Shown here piece after piece: positions 28,231 through 39,489 of a stretch of DNA of 64,000 bases. Numbering within the stretch: the stretch's first letter is position 1; every line of letters begins with the position of its first letter. The notes under the pieces are model-generated. The model was not told where the DNA came from, ran no database searches, and saw nothing but the letters and a program-made list of their open reading frames with translations. The stretch is from Adineta steineri (taxonomy: Eukaryota; Rotifera; Eurotatoria; Adinetida; Adinetidae): NCBI GenBank assembly GCA_905250115.1, contig CAJNOI010000157.1, forward strand, positions 124,001 to 188,000. Reading direction: 5' to 3'. Made by a program: the position numbers and the translations under genes.

Positions 28231-31200
28231 TAATAATATTTTAAAAAAGAATAATAAAAAAATAATTAATATGAATTATTGTTGACTTTGATAAATGTAT
28301 AATTGAGAACAATATAATACTTGATCAATAGATTATTGAACGTATAAGATAACAAAAGATTATCATTATTATTATTATAATTGACGTCGTTTAACAATAT
28401 GCGCACAAGTAAACGTAACGACAATGTCTGTACGAATGATTCTAGTGTTCTGTGTATATGTGCGTATGTGTATGTGTGTTTTCACAGTTGCCAATTGTAG
28501 CAATTATGGATAAAAAGAAGAGAAAGAAGAACGATGAAGGAGGCGCGGGAGGAGAGCCAAAGAAGAAGAAGAAGGAGAAGGAGAAGAGAAAGAAAGAAAA
28601 AAAAACGAAATTGATTTCTTTTCTAGTAAGCTAACGCTTTTTTTTCTTCGTATATACGTTTTTACACATAAGTACTATATAACATATATATATATATATA
28701 TATGAATGAATGATTTAATATTGTCTAGTTTAAAAAGCAAACTGAGTGCACCATTTATTTCGATATGTGTCTTTTTATTGGTTTGATCAGCAACAGGTGA
28801 TAAGATCTGTTACTTAAAGAGTCGTTGTAGTTGATATTTCTTTTACTTCTTCGTCTTCGTTTTATTCTTTCTTGTCTATCGTTGCTATCGTCGTTTGTCG
28901 ATGATGATAATGATTATTATTATAGGACTGACATAACCAAGCCGCCTTAGGCCGACTATAAGTGGAATGATGACGAAGAGAACAATGCGTTCTCATAGAT
29001 CGATAGATACAGCGTGATAATTGAGTTGTTTGCACCTTCTAGATTATCTTTAATTCAATTGAATTAAATAAATAGGAAATTAAATATATACATGAATATT
29101 TTTCTTTTAATTTTTTTACCTACAAAAGATGTTAATAGACATATATAGTTAAGAGTATATTTTCATCAACTTCATTAAATGCTTGTTATATATATATATA
29201 TATGTGTGTGTATGTTTTTTTAAGGCTTGTCGGATTATATTATTTTTTTTCCATTTCTTTTATGATGCATATGTATGCATCGTTTTCTTTAGTTTTCTTT
29301 TATTATGTTTCTTGTTCTGTCAATGATTTTGTCTTTCTTTTTGTATAAATTAAAGCTGGAATCCGTTCGATGTTGTCGCTCGTCTTCATCATCATCATCA
29401 TCATCATCATCAACAGAAGCTTTAGAATCTTGTTTTCTTCTTTTTTTGTGTGTGTGCGTATATGACAAGGCATTCATGGGTATGACCTAGACACGATCAA
29501 ACGAAACTTAATTGTTCTTTTTGTGTCCTTTTCTTTATTGTCATGTGTTTTTACTCAAGTTATACACAGAGACAGATAAGACGTTGACAGTTCCTTCTCA
29601 TGGCGCAATCAGTGATTATCTATGTGAAGCAATGATCATCGATTTTGCAGACTCTCTTCTTTATATTCTCATTTATATATATTGCGGCATTTTCTTATCC
29701 CATTTTTTTATGTATGCTCTTTATATAGTTGATTATTGATTAAGAAGAACTCGAGACGACTTGTTGACGAAAGGGAATTATCAACAGTTTGAGTTTCTGT
29801 TTTATTAACTTTGTTTATTCATTAAGGTAATGTATGTCAATGAGATTGAATCTGGAAATATTTCTATATGTGTTTGTTAATCGTCTAAAGTACTCGGAAA
29901 TATCCTATGGCGATAATATCTTTTGCGACGTCCCACGAGGAGAAGCGGCTCGAAACGAACTAAAGACGATCAAATCAATTAAAGAACTCGAAGTCTAAAA
30001 ATAGGTTAAAGCAAAAAGACCTAATAAGGCACGCCCTTCTTTTCCATTAATCTATTCAGAGGTAAAGAGAAAAAAAAATTCCTTCTAACATACAGAAATA
30101 TATATATATATATATATAAGAGCGCAACAACTGCTGTTTCCATCTTGCTACAAAACTATTCTTCAATAACAATGAACAGGATACAGATCATTAGAAGTGG
30201 ATATAGAGAATGACGACTAACTAATATATTATAGAGTTATATGCACCAGAGGCGAACTAAACGAGATGATGTGTAATGAAAGATGAAGAAAAAAAAGCAA
30301 AATGATTTGTCATTTGCAATAAAGATCATTTCTCATTCTCTCTTTTTCTTCTACATATCAATATGTGTGATGAGATGGTGGGAGAGATCGAATGTTACCC
30401 TAAAGTCATTTGAGAAGATGATAATAACTTTATTTATAATGCGTAATAACATTTAAACATTTTCATCAAATGATTGAATAATAGATAAAAAAATACAAAG
30501 AGAATAACAATGAAATCGATATCTATTGACATAAATAATATTTTTTTACAAAAATATTTCAAGTAAACAAAATCTTGATTATAATAAATTAATAGATTCA
30601 AAAACAAAGAAAATTCTATCAAGTGAAATTTCTATAGAATTTATCTTGAATGCACTTAAACTTATACCGGATATTTACTTATAACAATAGGATCTGAAAG
30701 GATAAGTGGGCGTGATGGAAATAAAAGGAAATTACTAAAAACATGTTTAAGCTCTAATATTTATAATCCTACGTCTTTACAAATAGACTTTTTTTTTTAT
30801 AATGATTTATTTAAAAAAAAACGACATGTAGTTCTTATAATAGAAAATAATTCAAAACATGAACAAATGTCTTTTTTTCTTTGTAATTTTATATCAAATC
30901 TATAAAATATAAGATTACTTATAGATTGAGTTTCAACTTGTTATTTAAAAGAATATCATTTGATGAATGCTTAGAAATCTATTTTTATTTTCAAACAAAA
31001 GGTTTCATATATCTCTATTCTAAAAATATTAAATGTCATTTGTAGGACAATTTGACATAAATTTTTCTTCATTTTTTTAAAGATACCAGTCTATATACTA
31101 CTGACATCTATTTAATAAATTGAGATATAACATTGTGTAGTAATTTGAGAAGATTATTTGAAGATTTTTAAAACTTTTATAAATAGTTTTCTGAATAAAT

Positions 31201-31366
31201 ATAAAAAAATAAAATTTTCATTGGTAATAAAAGCATAACAAATGAGTGAAGGACATCATATTTCGTTGAACAACAGGTCATACATTCTCTTTTCTTTTCT
31301 CTTATTCGTTATATATTTACCTTACGTCTATAACCTTGTATTACCTTCTTCGTCATAATAATTATA
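28155..31366. other. 3.2-kb divergent intergenic region with microsatellites
   Basis: Lies between the AChE gene (minus) and the SWIB gene (plus). It holds an (AAT)n run at 28196-28228, an AAG-rich purine tract near 28515-28600, TA runs near 28685, 29190 and 30100, and a CAT run near 29386-29412. ORFs over these tracts are repeat artefacts. No RNA gene or mobile-element end was recognised. Confidence 0.5.
28196..28228. repeat. (AAT)n microsatellite
   Basis: About eleven tandem AAT units, 42 bp upstream of the AChE start codon, hence in or near its promoter or 5' UTR. Confidence 0.85.
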
Positions 31367-32176
31367 ATGTCTTCAATTAGTGCTGATAAATTACGACATG
31401 AAATTCAAATAATTCTTAAAGATGCTGATTTAAATACTTTATCATCAAAAAAAGTTCGACAAACACTTGAAACGATATTTAACTGTGATTTTACTGAACG
31501 AAAAAAAGAAATTGATGATATACTTATGTCAGAAATAACAGCACGTGATATAGTACCAATTTCAGCACCTGTTGAACCTATTCCTGTGAATAATGATTTA
31601 CAATGTACAACAGTGATTAATGAATCACAAACAAATAATATTTCTACACAATCAAATGATGAGCAAAATAAACAAACAGATAAAGAAATACCAGTAGAAA
31701 CTCCTCAACAAGAAAATCGTCCAAGTGTTCGAACAACTTCAGCTAGTTCAATAGTATATAAACAATCTACAGCAGCTGCACTTAAAATTGAACGACGACG
31801 AACATGTTATAATAAAGAATTAGATATAAGTGATCAATTAGCTTGTGTTGTTGGAGGACATCGAGTAAATTTTTTATTCATTTTAACGATATATATATAT
31901 ATGTTTATTTATTGAATATATGTAGATGCCTCGATCAGAAGTTGTTAAACGTATGTGGGTTTATTTTAAACAACATAATTTATTGGATCCTGTCAATAAA
32001 CAATATGTTAATTGTGATGAAACACTTGCTAGATTATTTGGTATGTCTATTTAATATTAATAAAAAAATGAATAAAACTTTTTTTTTTAATAGGGCGAAG
32101 ACGTATACGTGCATTTGGAATGTTAAAAGATCTCGCTAGACATCTGAGTGATCCAGATAAACAACAATTAGATTAA
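31367..32176 (+). CDS. DEK-C plus SWIB/MDM2 domain protein
   Basis: Three exons (31367-31864, 31926-32040, 32094-32176) give 231 residues. Residues 1-55 (LRHEIQIILKDADLNTLSSK, VRQTLE) match a DEK C-terminal domain. A polar Gln/Thr-rich linker follows. From about residue 145 the SWIB fold reads YNKELDISDQLACVVGGHR, MPRSEVVKRMWVYFKQHNLL, DPVNKQYVNCDETLARLFG. The DEK-C plus SWIB order is that of yeast UAF30/TRI1 and related eukaryotic proteins, linked to RNA polymerase I upstream activation factor or chromatin. The C-terminal helix AFGMLKDLARHL completes the SWIB domain. Both introns are 53-61 bp. Likely nuclear; the exact complex is unknown. Confidence 0.88.
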
Positions 32177-32667
32177 TTTTCAAATTCCGTAGCCATTTTC
32201 TTTTTACTGTGATAGATTAGTTAAATATTCGAATTATAGGACATCACTGCTTTCTTTTTTGTAGAGCGAATTTGTTTGTAGTAGTTTTCACATATAATAT
32301 GTGTGTTTGTATAAAGTTATATATATACAGTAATATGTTTCGATTATTTACATTTTTTGTAGATTTGATATTCAGATAAGTTGAGTTTTATTTGTAATTG
32401 TTTTTTTTTAGATTTAGTAAAGATTTAAACGTAGAATTTTGTTGTTTGTTAAACTAATAAACAATAAATGTGAATATTATTTCGAGATAAAATAAAATTG
32501 AGAAATATGAGTATTAGATATATATTGACAAATATTTTGCAATGTATGTGTTCGCATACCATTCAATTTTTTTCTGACGAGACTGGATAATGAAATTTGA
32601 TCATCTAATGTTAGATAAAATGTATCAAGGAAAAAGGATAACAAATAAATTTCTATAATTTTAGATC
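32177..32667. other. Intergenic, nothing recognised
   Basis: 490 bp between two plus-strand genes, AT-rich. TTTTAG lies 3 bases before the ATG of the ZIP7 gene, resembling a splice acceptor. Confidence 0.45.
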
Positions 32668-33996
32668 ATGACACGACGTCTTCTAGTTCTTGTGTTTATT
32701 ACTTTAACAATCTTAGTTTGTAAGATAAATTCTCACGGTCATTCTCATGATCATGGACATGGACATTCTCACGATCATGGACATGACCACGGACACGTAC
32801 ATGGACATGGTCATGCTCACGACGACGAACCAGCTTCATTTAAATATTCTCGAGAAGCAAATGAAGCCTATGCTCCACCACATTATAATGAAGGAAGTGA
32901 TAGTGACGATGATGATGATGTTGAAAGAGCTGAACCATTTTCTGTTATGACTTGGGCATTATTATCAACACTTGGAATTAGTATAGCACCTGTTATTATT
33001 CTATTCTTTTTTAATATAACTAATAGTCCAAAAGATCAAGCATATTTAAAAATTCTTTTAAGTTTTGCATCAGGTGGTTTATTAGGTGATGCATTTCTTC
33101 ATTTAATACCTCATGCAATGTTAGCCTATGGTGAAAAAGGTGGACATTCACATTCACATTCACATTCACATGGTCATGATCATAATCATTCAGCTGATAT
33201 TCAAGTTGGTTTATATATTCTTGCAGGAATATTTCTTTTTCTTATTGTTGAAAAATTTGTTCGACATGTCAAAGGTCACGGACATTCTCATGCACATGCT
33301 CATGAAATAGCTGCAACTGTGATGCCAGATGATAATGATGATGATGATGATAATGGTAAGAAAAAAAAGAAGAAATCATCGGAAAAACCCAAATCAAAAA
33401 CAGGTTCAGAAGTAATACCAAAAAATGATATGAAAATATCTGGTTATTTAAATTTAATCGCTGATGGTCTTCATAATTTTACTGATGGTTTAGCTATTGG
33501 TTCAACGTATTTACTTGGACGAAAAGTTGGTAAGAAATTTACTAAGAAACAAAAAAAAGAAAGATTTGTTTTATATAATTTTTAACTTAGGTTTAATGAC
33601 AACAATGACAATATTTTTTCATGAAATTCCACATGAAATTGGTGATTATGCTATATTAATTCAAAACGGATGTAGTCGAAAAAAAGTTTGTTTTTAATTT
33701 TTTTTCAAAAATAAATATCTATTTCTTTTGAATAGGCCATATTATTACAATTAACAACTGCAATTGGAGCTTTACTTGGTTGTTTAATTGGTCTTTTATT
33801 TCATTCAGCAGGTGCAGAAGCATGGGCAACACAAACATTTCTTCCAATAACAGCTGGTGGCTTTATTTATATCGCTACTGTTAGTGTTATACCAGAATTA
33901 TTGGAAACAAATAGTGGGTTTAAACAATCAATTAAAGAAATGCTTGCACTTATTTTCGGTGTTTTTATTATGGTTCTTGTTGCAATATACGAATAA
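32668..33996 (+). CDS. ZIP zinc transporter, SLC39A7 (ZIP7/KE4/Catsup)-like
   Basis: Three exons (32668-33529, 33591-33685, 33736-33996) give 405 residues. A signal peptide is followed by a His-rich lumenal stretch ([19 protein letters not shown]) typical of ZIP7. The first helices ([38 protein letters not shown]) precede two further His-rich loops. Helix IV has [10 protein letters not shown] and helix V has [13 protein letters not shown], the zinc-coordinating signature of the LIV-1 subfamily. ZIP7 moves zinc from ER/Golgi to cytosol. An Asp/Lys-rich variable loop sits before helix IV, where ZIP7 carries its regulatory phosphosites; CK2-type acidic context is visible but phosphorylation is inferred. 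The gene is intact and of normal family length. Confidence 0.93.
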
Positions 33997-34339
33997 AAAA
34001 CTTCAAACAAAACATAACTTATTCGTAAATTTTTAACGTTTTTTTTCTCGTTCTATTCTTATTCATCTAAGTTTAAACCAATAAAACCAAGTATCATCCA
34101 TAGAGAATTATACATATGGTAATACGAATAACCGGTTTTCTTTTCATATTCGTCAATATTGACTTATATTAGAAATTTCTTTCTCGTCAACAACAATATC
34201 ATGTTTTTTTTTTGTTAAAAGGTGTTGGTTTTGTTTTTTTGTAGTACTTATTTGTTTTTACTCGTAACTATTGGAAAATAAAAAGATTTATAATTTATTT
34301 CGTTTTAAATTAACTGATTATATATCGATCAGTTGAAAG
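33997..34339. other. 3' UTR and intergenic, nothing further recognised
   Basis: AT-rich sequence following the ZIP7 stop. Confidence 0.4.
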
Positions 34340-34393
34340 TGGTTGTGGGCGCGGGTATTCCTTTATTTCAGACTCACACTCTCAAGAGGGAGT
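34340..34393. repeat. Degenerate telomere-motif hairpin (copy 1)
   Basis: GGTTGTGGGCGCGGGTATTCC, then a short A/T core, then ACTCACACTCTCAAGA. It shares the CTCAAGA outer edge and G-arm/C-arm layout of the other members but is eroded. It lies just left of a hAT MITE. Confidence 0.4.
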
Positions 34394-34414
34394 AGAAGAA
34401 ATATGAGTGTAGTG

Positions 34415-34815
34415 CAGAGATGGGCAAGTCATTTTTCAAGTCAAGCTGAAAAAACCTTTGTAACTTTTCTCACATAAAGGATATGATTTTAGTTCTCACT
34501 TTATCAAGTTTACAATTTTCCTGGCTACAAAATGACATATTATGGTTAAGATTTTCTTTTATCAAAACTCGTGTAATGCCTTCGGCAAGTCATGACTTGA
34601 AGAAGATGAGCTAAATTTGTTCGGTCAAGTCAAGTCATGACTTGTCGAAGGCATTACACGAGTTTTGATAAAAGAAAATCTTAACCATAATATGTCATTT
34701 GGTAGCTAGGAAAATTGTAAATTTGATAAAGTGAGAACTAAAATCATATCCTTTATGTGAGAAAAGTTACAAAGGTTTTTTCAGCTTGACTTGAAAAATG
34801 ACTTGCCCATCTCTG
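34415..34815. mobile_element. hAT-type foldback MITE with 8-bp target duplication
   Basis: A 401-bp near-perfect inverted repeat: arms of about 185 bp (34415-34600 and 34630-34815) and a loop of about 30 bp. The ends read CAGAGATGGGCAAGTC and its reverse complement. It is flanked on both sides by the identical octamer GTGTAGTG (34407-34414 and 34816-34823), a perfect target-site duplication. CAG termini plus an 8-bp duplication are hallmarks of the hAT superfamily. There is no coding capacity, so it is non-autonomous. The arms differ at only a few bases, suggesting recent insertion or gene conversion between arms. Confidence 0.9.
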
Positions 34816-35053
34816 GTGTAGTGGAAGAAAACAAACAACATGTACGAATATATAAGGTCGTAATCGGTGTTTCTTTGAGCATATAGTACGACTTTAACAT
34901 TAATTTCAAAGCAAAATGAGATGCTATATAGTAATTTATTTTCTCGTTTATGTAAAGTCTTAAAAGTGTTTGAGACTAAATTTTATTTTATAAATACCTC
35001 GTCTCACTATTAGAATGTCATCTAAACTAAAAAATAAAAATAAAAAGTTCACT

Positions 35054-35624
35054 TCAATAGTCTCTCCAATTGCTTGCGTTAATTGTGACCCTTCTAGCAT
35101 AATAAAAAGCACCAAAGATAACTTGCAGAGATGGTGTACGTTTTGCAGCTACTTCACGTAATAAATCTTGATTTTCATTTGAAAATTCGTGATCTCCCAA
35201 ATATAACAATTGCAATAATTGAATCAATACTTGCGTTCATTAGTTCAATAGGGTCAAACGAAACCCGGGTGTTAACATCGCCTATGTTTAGATCTAACAG
35301 CGTGTTGTTTTCATGTTGCAATACACGGCAGATTTCTTGTACACCTTCATCATCAAGATAATTTCTGCATACTTCAAGTTCTACCAATGTTTTGTTGAAT
35401 TTTAACATTTCGGCCAAGTAACGTCCTCCTTGTTCGGTTAACTGGTTATGACCAATATAGAGCTTTTGACATTTTTTATTTGTTTTCAACTCTTCACAAA
35501 TTATTTTCATATCAGCATCAGATAACTCTTTACTGGTGAGTTCTCAGTGGCTTTTGTCTTTAAACTGTTGAATGGCATTTTGAATCTTTTCTGTATCAGT
35601 TGTTGATATAGACGAAGAGGCCAT
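35054..35624 (-). pseudogene. Leucine-rich-repeat (NOD3/RNI-type) gene relic
   Basis: The minus strand reads from ATG at 35624 (MASSSISTTDTEKIQNAIQQ) to an in-frame TGA, then ribonuclease-inhibitor-type repeats: ELSDADMKIICEELKTNKK, LYIGHNQLTEQGGRYLAEML, LEVCRNYLDDEGVQEICRVL. After LNIGD the frame shifts, and the family-like end (LLYLGDHEFSNENQDLLREV, KRTPSLQVIFGAFY) continues in another frame to a stop at 35054. One nonsense and one frameshift lesion make an intact product unlikely. Such repeats occur in NLR-like and cytosolic recognition proteins; function of the ancestor is unknown. Confidence 0.7.
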
Positions 35625-36770
35625 TTATTATCACCGACTGAATCTAAAGCGTTGATTAAAAAAAAAGTTATCAGAATAATTGCACACTGATCCCGGTAAT
35701 ATTCTAGCGATAGTCGCATACACAAATGAATGACGAGAATAGGTTTCTCATTCGTTCTCTATTCCTTTTGGTTCATTTATTCAACCGTAACTATTTGAAT
35801 TACCTAAACATTATAAATAAAGAAAAAGAACGTAGCGCGAGAGTGAGGGTAAGCATCTGAAGATGGTATGATGGAAAAAAGAACAGATAATATAGAAAGA
35901 AAAAATATCGAAGAGAAAAGAGGAGGTATGCACGACCACTTCGACACAATCATCAAATCACTCCTCTTGTGATTCGTATGTGACGTCAGTTGTATTTGTT
36001 TTTTAGATGGCGATGTACTAATTGATTTTTGTTTACTTTAAATATAATGACTAGTCCTTCTGATACAGTTTTATTTATTATTTCTCAAAAAAAAAACAAG
36101 AAAATGTTGCATATCGATAACTTCCTCTTCAAATTGAATAAGAACATAAGCACAATAAAAATACTATCAATGCTTGGATCCACAATGTACTGAGGATGAG
36201 GGTATTGTTGTGCGTCAGGGTGAACGTGTTGTTTTATGATTTTTACCAACACCGTCACCTTCAAAACTAGCGATTAGAGTGAGGGCGAATGGAAAAGGAT
36301 TAGTATTACCGCAACAAAAAACGAAAAACGGTGCTGTGAGTCCAGTTTGACCTACAGACGGTGTTCGAGGGTTAATGCGGCTTTTTCAGTGTTTCTTAAC
36401 GTATATTAAATTATGGAATATGAACATATACCTTTATAGAGACAATAAACTAATATGGTTGAACGATCTTTGTAAATTATTTCTCTATCTTGTCTTTCTG
36501 TATTTTTTCTTCTTTCCCCTTTGCATTTTATATCGCTATTGCTCTTGATATACAGAGCTTTAATGATCGTTTATATATTAAATAAATAATACGAAATATA
36601 TTGGCGAAATTTAACTTAGCATTTCTTTAATTATTTTAAATCTTAGCACATCATTTATTCTGCGAATGATTTCGATAAAAATTGATACCGAAAAAGCAAA
36701 AGTTATGATTAGAAGACTGAACTTATCTTCTCCGTGAAGATATAGGTCAGTCTGTTTTTCGTCATAATTT
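35625..36770. other. Non-coding, upstream of the LRR relic
   Basis: About 1.1 kb. Sequence from 36180 to 36380 is more G-rich than its surroundings, with GAGGGTATTG and CAGGGTGAACG; it may be a decayed member of the hairpin family, but no inverted arm could be matched. No gene recognised. Confidence 0.4.
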
Positions 36771-37871
36771 TCATGATTGTCTGCATGGCCCAGCGGGAGA
36801 AGAAGAAGTGTTGCTACGTCTTTGGTTTCTTCCTTGCTGCTGCTGTTGTTGTTGATAGTTTTGGTCCTGAGGGTGGGGGCGCGGCTCTTGTTGTTGAGCT
36901 TCGGAGTTCGTCGACGTTGGAGGCTCGATGTAGTGAATGTTGAAGGTTTTGTCGTGGTTGATAATAAAATCGAGAAGCTTATGTCTCATTGATAGAACAT
37001 TTTTGCACTGTTTTACAGCCGCCTTATAATTCGGTGTCCGGCGGAGTGGTGGCCGAAGACTACCCATGAATAGCACATCCAACTTGAAGAACTCTTTCAA
37101 ACCACTCTCAATGACGGTAGGATTCTTGAAAAATTCATTGACAAATTCCTCGCGTTCATCGTCGCTCTTCTCTTCGCAATGAGTAAGAAGAAGAAAAAAG
37201 TACTCGCTCATCGGCGAGAAATGTTTCTTCATGAGTATCATTGAATCGATATCTTCGGTATTGATGCCAGAAGCACTACTAAAAACGAAACCAAAAGCAT
37301 TGATATGAGTTGTATCTTTATTGATACATTCGTAGACAAGTTTCTGGATTGTGTCATTTGTTAGTTGCGTTCCAGTAGCAGTGACCTTGTCATAGAGACC
37401 TGGTGTGTCGATAAGATTGAGATAATAGACTACGTCGTTTTGTGCGATTGGAGCGGCAATATGGTTGAAGGATATTTCGCGCGTTTCTGAGTACAGCTTC
37501 GAAATTTCTGGAACATAGTAAGGGTCTTGAATTACTTTGGCCACCGTTGTTTTTCCAGTGCGTGTGCGACCAATGAGAACAATGTTGCGGTGAACACAGT
37601 TAGAAAATGTAAAAAAATTTCGCTTGTTAACCTTCGATTTGACATTCTCTATCATTTGATCGAAGTCTTCGTCACCACTGTCACTGTCTGATTCCTCTAT
37701 AAATATATTAAATGATAAGTCATGAGTTGAAGCAGTATCTTATCGATTTTGCTATTCCTTACTGCTGTTTGTAGGATTCGGTAGCGTGAATACGGATGAC
37801 TAAAGAGAAAATATTTTCAATTTCGATGCGTCTTCAAAGTGGAGCAAAGTTCTTACTTGATTCTTAGTCAT
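36771..37871 (-). CDS. AIG1/GIMAP-like GTPase with poly-Q tail
   Basis: Three exons (37871-37857, 37799-37763, 37696-36771) give 325 residues. An acidic Ser/Asp segment (SDSDSGDEDFD) precedes the G domain: P-loop LIGRTRTGKTTV, switch/G3 LIDTPGLYDK, and LLLTHCEEKSD where the family has its degenerate G4. The layout is that of AIG1-type (septin-TRAFAC) GTPases, which in plants and vertebrates act in defence and lymphocyte survival; the role here is unknown. After the G domain comes a Gln/Pro-rich tail (about residues 270-310). The first two exons are only 15 and 37 bp. A paralogue lies 181 bp upstream on the same strand. Codon composition is richer in G/C than in the conserved genes on the left. 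Confidence 0.82.
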
Positions 37872-38052
37872 GATCGATTTGAATGAAGAAATTCGAGTTT
37901 ATATATATATAAAAAGAAAAAAAGAATAGTATTAGATACACCCTTATACAAGATATTGCGTATGGTTTAATTTCTTCGTTTTTAACTTAAAATGTATGTA
38001 TTTCAGAGTATGCTTTATCGTTCATACACTTGAATTGGGAAATGTTTTTAAT

Positions 38053-39063
38053 TCAATCAGCTATCTTTTCATCAGGTACTGATGCGGCGGAAGCGGTGGA
38101 AAGCATTTTAACTACATAGTAGCAACCTATGAGGCAAAGAGCAAAACAACACAAACATGTTTTTCCACAAGAAAAAATTGTACGTAAGCAATGACAGCAA
38201 CAAAAGCAACAATCACTTTCACCAAAACTCGAATTCTTGATTGTTTGCTCATCAGTGTTATCGTGATGTGTACCTCCTTGTTGATAAAGAGGGAGAGTTA
38301 CATCATTATTGGCTGTAACAGTCTGTTGGTTGTTGTTGTTCGTGTTAGGAACTGTTATTAGACATTTATCGAGTAGCAAATCTCGCATTTGAAGAACGTT
38401 TGTGTGTTCAAAGGTTATTGCGCGTCGATTTTGCTGCTTAAGCGATTCATATCGAATACAGCCAATGAAAAAAGTACCTTGCTTGAAAAATTTACGCAAG
38501 TCATGATGAACGACATCTGGGTGGTTAAAGAAATCCTTGATTAAATCGTTTTTTTGGTCTTGATAAAGTTCTTCACAATGTGTCACCACCAACATCATCC
38601 TCTCACTAAGATGAGGTAGTTTTTCTTTCACAACAAGCATCGATTGAATATCTTCATCATTGATTCCATTTATAAGACTGAAGACAAAAGCGTATAGATC
38701 GATTGATACTGTGCTCATTACATTTTGTAACTGTTCAAAAATAGCTTCATTAGTCAGTAATGAACTTAAGTGTTTCTGTTTGTCATAAAATCCTGGCATG
38801 TCTACAATTTGTAGGCCACCAATCCACTGCTGCTCCGGTTGACGAGTAGCTGAGTAAAGTTGTGGTCCTGGTGGTCGATAGAGACTGTCACCGAGAACCT
38901 TCACAATTGTAGACTTTCCGGCACGCGACGAACCGATAAGGGCAAGAGTACGTGGTTCAGTATCAGGCACCATTCGGTGTAAAGATGGATCCCGATCACG
39001 CACATCGCGTAAACTCTTGATAATTGCACCAGCAGGATCGATAGTAGAGTCTATAGCTGACAT
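38053..39063 (-). CDS. AIG1/GIMAP-like GTPase with Cys-rich membrane-associating tail
   Basis: A single exon of 336 residues, paralogous to the gene just downstream. G1 is LIGSSRAGKSTIVKV, G3 is IVDMPGFYDK (D-M-P-G instead of DTPG) and the G4 position reads LVVTHCEELY. Both proteins share SGINxEDIxSM-like INGINDEDIQSM and HLSERMMLVV segments, so they arose by tandem duplication. The C-terminus differs: a cysteine cluster (CCFCCCHCLRTIFSCGKTCL) leads into a hydrophobic stretch (CCFALCLIGCYYVV), suggesting palmitoylation or tail anchoring, as in membrane-bound GIMAPs. The ATG is preceded at 9 bases by GATTTCAG, an acceptor-like site. Intact. Confidence 0.85.
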   Translation of the reverse strand: MSAIDSTIDPAGAIIKSLRDVRDRDPSLHRMVPDTEPRTLALIGSSRAGKSTIVKVLGDSLYRPPGPQLYSATRQPEQQWIGGLQIVDMPGFYDKQKHLSSLLTNEAIFEQLQNVMSTVSIDLYAFVFSLINGINDEDIQSMLVVKEKLPHLSERMMLVVTHCEELYQDQKNDLIKDFFNHPDVVHHDLRKFFKQGTFFIGCIRYESLKQQNRRAITFEHTNVLQMRDLLLDKCLITVPNTNNNNQQTVTANNDVTLPLYQQGGTHHDNTDEQTIKNSSFGESDCCFCCCHCLRTIFSCGKTCLCCFALCLIGCYYVVKMLSTASAASVPDEKIAD

Positions 39064-39389
39064 CGCAATTATCTGAAATCTACACCTTGTGTTAGCCTTT
39101 CCGAAAGATACTTTGACTATCGAAACTCAGCGATACCTCCTTTATACTTGTGTCTGGTTGTGAAGAAACTTCCAACGTGTCAAGGCAAGTTTTCGTTTGT
39201 TTCAGGAATAGAATATCTATCAAAATACGTAAAGACTATATAGTCGAGATAAAAGCATAAATATTGACAGTAAGCAGTTGGTAGAAAGACCTTGAAGATA
39301 AGAAAAGAATACGACTCTCTCAAATTCGACTGTGTGCATTTTGAGGGACGAGTGGATGTGTGTTTCAATTAAAGATTGAGACTATGGAT
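39064..39389. other. Short intergenic stretch before assembly gap
   Basis: About 330 bp upstream of the GTPase gene. Nothing recognisable. The missing N-terminal part of the next gene may begin in or beyond the gap. Confidence 0.4.
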
Positions 39390-39489
39390 NNNNNNNNNNN
39401 NNNNNNNNNNNNNNNNNNNNNNNNNNNNNNNNNNNNNNNNNNNNNNNNNNNNNNNNNNNNNNNNNNNNNNNNNNNNNNNNNNNNNNNNN
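39390..39489. other. Assembly gap (100 N)
   Basis: Exactly 100 N, the conventional size for a gap of unknown length. The right edge is inside an open reading frame. Confidence 0.98.

Noticed and set aside
28452..28634. Lys-rich ORF resembling a nuclear protein
   Set aside because: Produced by an AAG/GAA microsatellite tract in an intergenic region.
36180..36400. Possible additional telomere-motif hairpin
   Set aside because: G-rich words are present but no reverse-complement arm or shared core could be identified.
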